64,000 nt of DNA. Source: Fodinisporobacter ferrooxydans. GTDB lineage: Bacteria > Bacillota > Bacilli > Tumebacillales > MYW30-H2. Every line of letters starts with the position of its first letter. Within the stretch, counting starts at the first letter, position 1. Shown here one piece after another: positions 62,984 to 64,000 of the stretch. Under the pieces are notes generated by a model, which was not told the DNA's origin, did no database searches, and saw only the letters and a program-made list of their open reading frames with translations. A program made the position numbers and the translations under genes. Location: NCBI RefSeq assembly GCF_022818495.1, contig NZ_CP089291.1, positions 2,993,501-3,057,500 on the forward strand, in the 5' to 3' direction.

Positions 62984-64000
62984 ATGGCACGAATTGCAAT
63001 CAATGGATTTGGTAGAATTGGTCGGGCGGTATTTCGAGGAGCATTGCTGGATCCGACGATTGATATTGTCGCAATCAATGCGGCGACAGATGTCAGCACA
63101 ATGGTACATTTGATTCGCTATGATTCCATATATGGTTCTCTTAATTTGCCGGTAGAGATCGACGGCGATTTTTTGCATGTAGCAGGGCGAAAAATTCGAA
63201 TGTTCCATACGCGGAACATATCCGATTTGCCTTGGGGAGAATTGGATATAGAAGTTGTCATTGAAGCCACGGGAAAATTCCGTTCCAAAGAGGAAGCTTC
63301 CCTACACATCGCCCAAGGGGCAGAACGGGTCTTGATTACAGCACCTGGCAAAAACGAAGATATTACGATCGTCATGGGTGTGAATCAAAAGAATTTCGAT
63401 CCGCAAGCACACCAGGTGATCTCAAATGCCTCCTGTACGACCAATTGCCTGGCGCCGATTGTAAAAGTTTTAAACCAAACCTTCGGGATTGAGTATGGGA
63501 TGATTACAACGGTTCATTCCTACACGAATGACCAGAATGTATTGGATAATCCACATAAGGACTTGCGGCGGGCGAGAAGTTGCGCCCAATCGATTATCCC
63601 GACGACGACAGGCGCCGCAAAAGCAGTGGCCAAAGTGTTGCCGGAAATCAAAGGAAAATTAACGGGACTGGCAGTACGCGTACCGACACCGAATGTATCC
63701 TTGGTGGATTTGGTGATCAATACAAGAGAAATCGTATCTGTCGAAGCTGTCAACCAGGCATTTCGGCATGCAGCGGAACATGAGCTGAAAGGCATATTGC
63801 GGGTTTCTGATGAACCTTTGGTATCTGTAGATTTTGTCGGTGAATCCCATTCCTCCATTATCGACGCATTGTCCACGTTGGTGATCGAGGAGCGAATGGT
63901 AAAAGTGTTAGGCTGGTATGACAATGAGTGGGGATATTCGCAGCGAGTGATCGATTTGGCCCGCCATGTAGTGCTCGAAAGCAAAAAGCTGGCATCAGTT
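62984..64000 (+). CDS. gapB: Glyceraldehyde-3-phosphate dehydrogenase, GapB type (3' end outside window)
   Basis: 339 codons are visible and only a few residues can be missing. NAD(P)-binding INGFGRIGR, catalytic Cys151 (SNASCTTNC) and His178 (TTVHSYTNDQ), end block WYDNEWGYS. Overall closeness to B. subtilis GapB (for example NPHKDLRRAR and the IISNASC region) suggests the NADP-preferring gluconeogenic enzyme, but it could be the glycolytic form. GGGAGGGG precedes the ATG. Confidence 0.93.
   Translation, partial: MARIAINGFGRIGRAVFRGALLDPTIDIVAINAATDVSTMVHLIRYDSIYGSLNLPVEIDGDFLHVAGRKIRMFHTRNISDLPWGELDIEVVIEATGKFRSKEEASLHIAQGAERVLITAPGKNEDITIVMGVNQKNFDPQAHQVISNASCTTNCLAPIVKVLNQTFGIEYGMITTVHSYTNDQNVLDNPHKDLRRARSCAQSIIPTTTGAAKAVAKVLPEIKGKLTGLAVRVPTPNVSLVDLVINTREIVSVEAVNQAFRHAAEHELKGILRVSDEPLVSVDFVGESHSSIIDALSTLVIEERMVKVLGWYDNEWGYSQRVIDLARHVVLESKKLASV

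Overview
The window reads as the chromosome of a spore-forming, low-to-moderate GC member of the Bacilli. The evidence is a GerA/GerC/GerB germinant-receptor operon, a KinB-like histidine kinase, CcpA (cre), Fur, CtsR and TRAP-type regulatory sites, GlcT/PtsG, YlbF and DUF1292 proteins, and an ABC sugar importer that lacks its own ATPase (as in MsmX-sharing Firmicutes). The exact genus cannot be read from the sequence; an Alicyclobacillaceae- or Paenibacillaceae-like organism would fit.

Layout. 1-3475: germinant-receptor operon, cut by the left edge. 3649-7805: LytS/LytR two-component system followed by a DUF3311 protein and a sodium:solute symporter of the monocarboxylate (MctP) type. 8331-12496 (minus): odhAB, the E1 and E2 subunits of 2-oxoglutarate dehydrogenase. 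12715-25697: a catabolic island for sulfoquinovose. It holds an ABC importer, a DUF4867 isomerase, a GH31 sulfoquinovosidase with the sulfonate-binding residues, a fucose-isomerase-like protein, a PFK-family kinase, a GntR regulator, a class II aldolase, an aldehyde dehydrogenase and a BASS-type transporter. 25694-30421: metal homeostasis (DtxR-family regulator, Fe-S-type HTH regulator, folE, FTR1 iron permease and a small lipoprotein, with Fur boxes and a DtxR-like box). 30552-35026: methyltransferase, Rieske oxygenase, polysaccharide deacetylase, glycosyltransferase and HAD phosphatase. 35234-38678: glcT-ptsG with an RNA antiterminator. 39041-45796: histidine kinase, small membrane proteins, an NCS2 permease and an MHS-family transporter. 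46098-47199: eight tRNA genes interrupted by a 3 x 117 bp tandem repeat. 47346-49510: trpGE behind a TRAP-type leader. 50156-56926: LCP protein, aldo/keto reductase, pRiA4b ORF3-like, Uma2-like and SDR genes. 57127-57415: three more tRNAs. 57603-64000: small conserved proteins, clpP with a CtsR-like box, a MidA-like methyltransferase and gapB, cut by the right edge.

How the parts work together. The most coherent system is the sulfoquinovose island. Sulfoquinovosides would be imported and the glycoside cleaved by the GH31 enzyme. The sulfosugar would then be isomerised to sulfofructose, phosphorylated, and split by the aldolase to DHAP and sulfolactaldehyde. The dehydrogenase would oxidise this to sulfolactate, and the BASS carrier may export it. 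No transaldolase, KDPG-type aldolase or transketolase lies nearby, so the layout matches an Embden-Meyerhof-type (sulfo-EMP2-like) route rather than the transaldolase route known from several Firmicutes.

A family of four ~155 bp miniature inverted-repeat elements (36253, 41362, 43413, 49757), each with its own 5-bp A/T target duplication, is scattered through 36-50 kb. One copy sits directly upstream of the ptsG antiterminator and appears to donate a -35 box. A second GlcT-type antiterminator/terminator lies after the MHS transporter gene with no PTS gene behind it.
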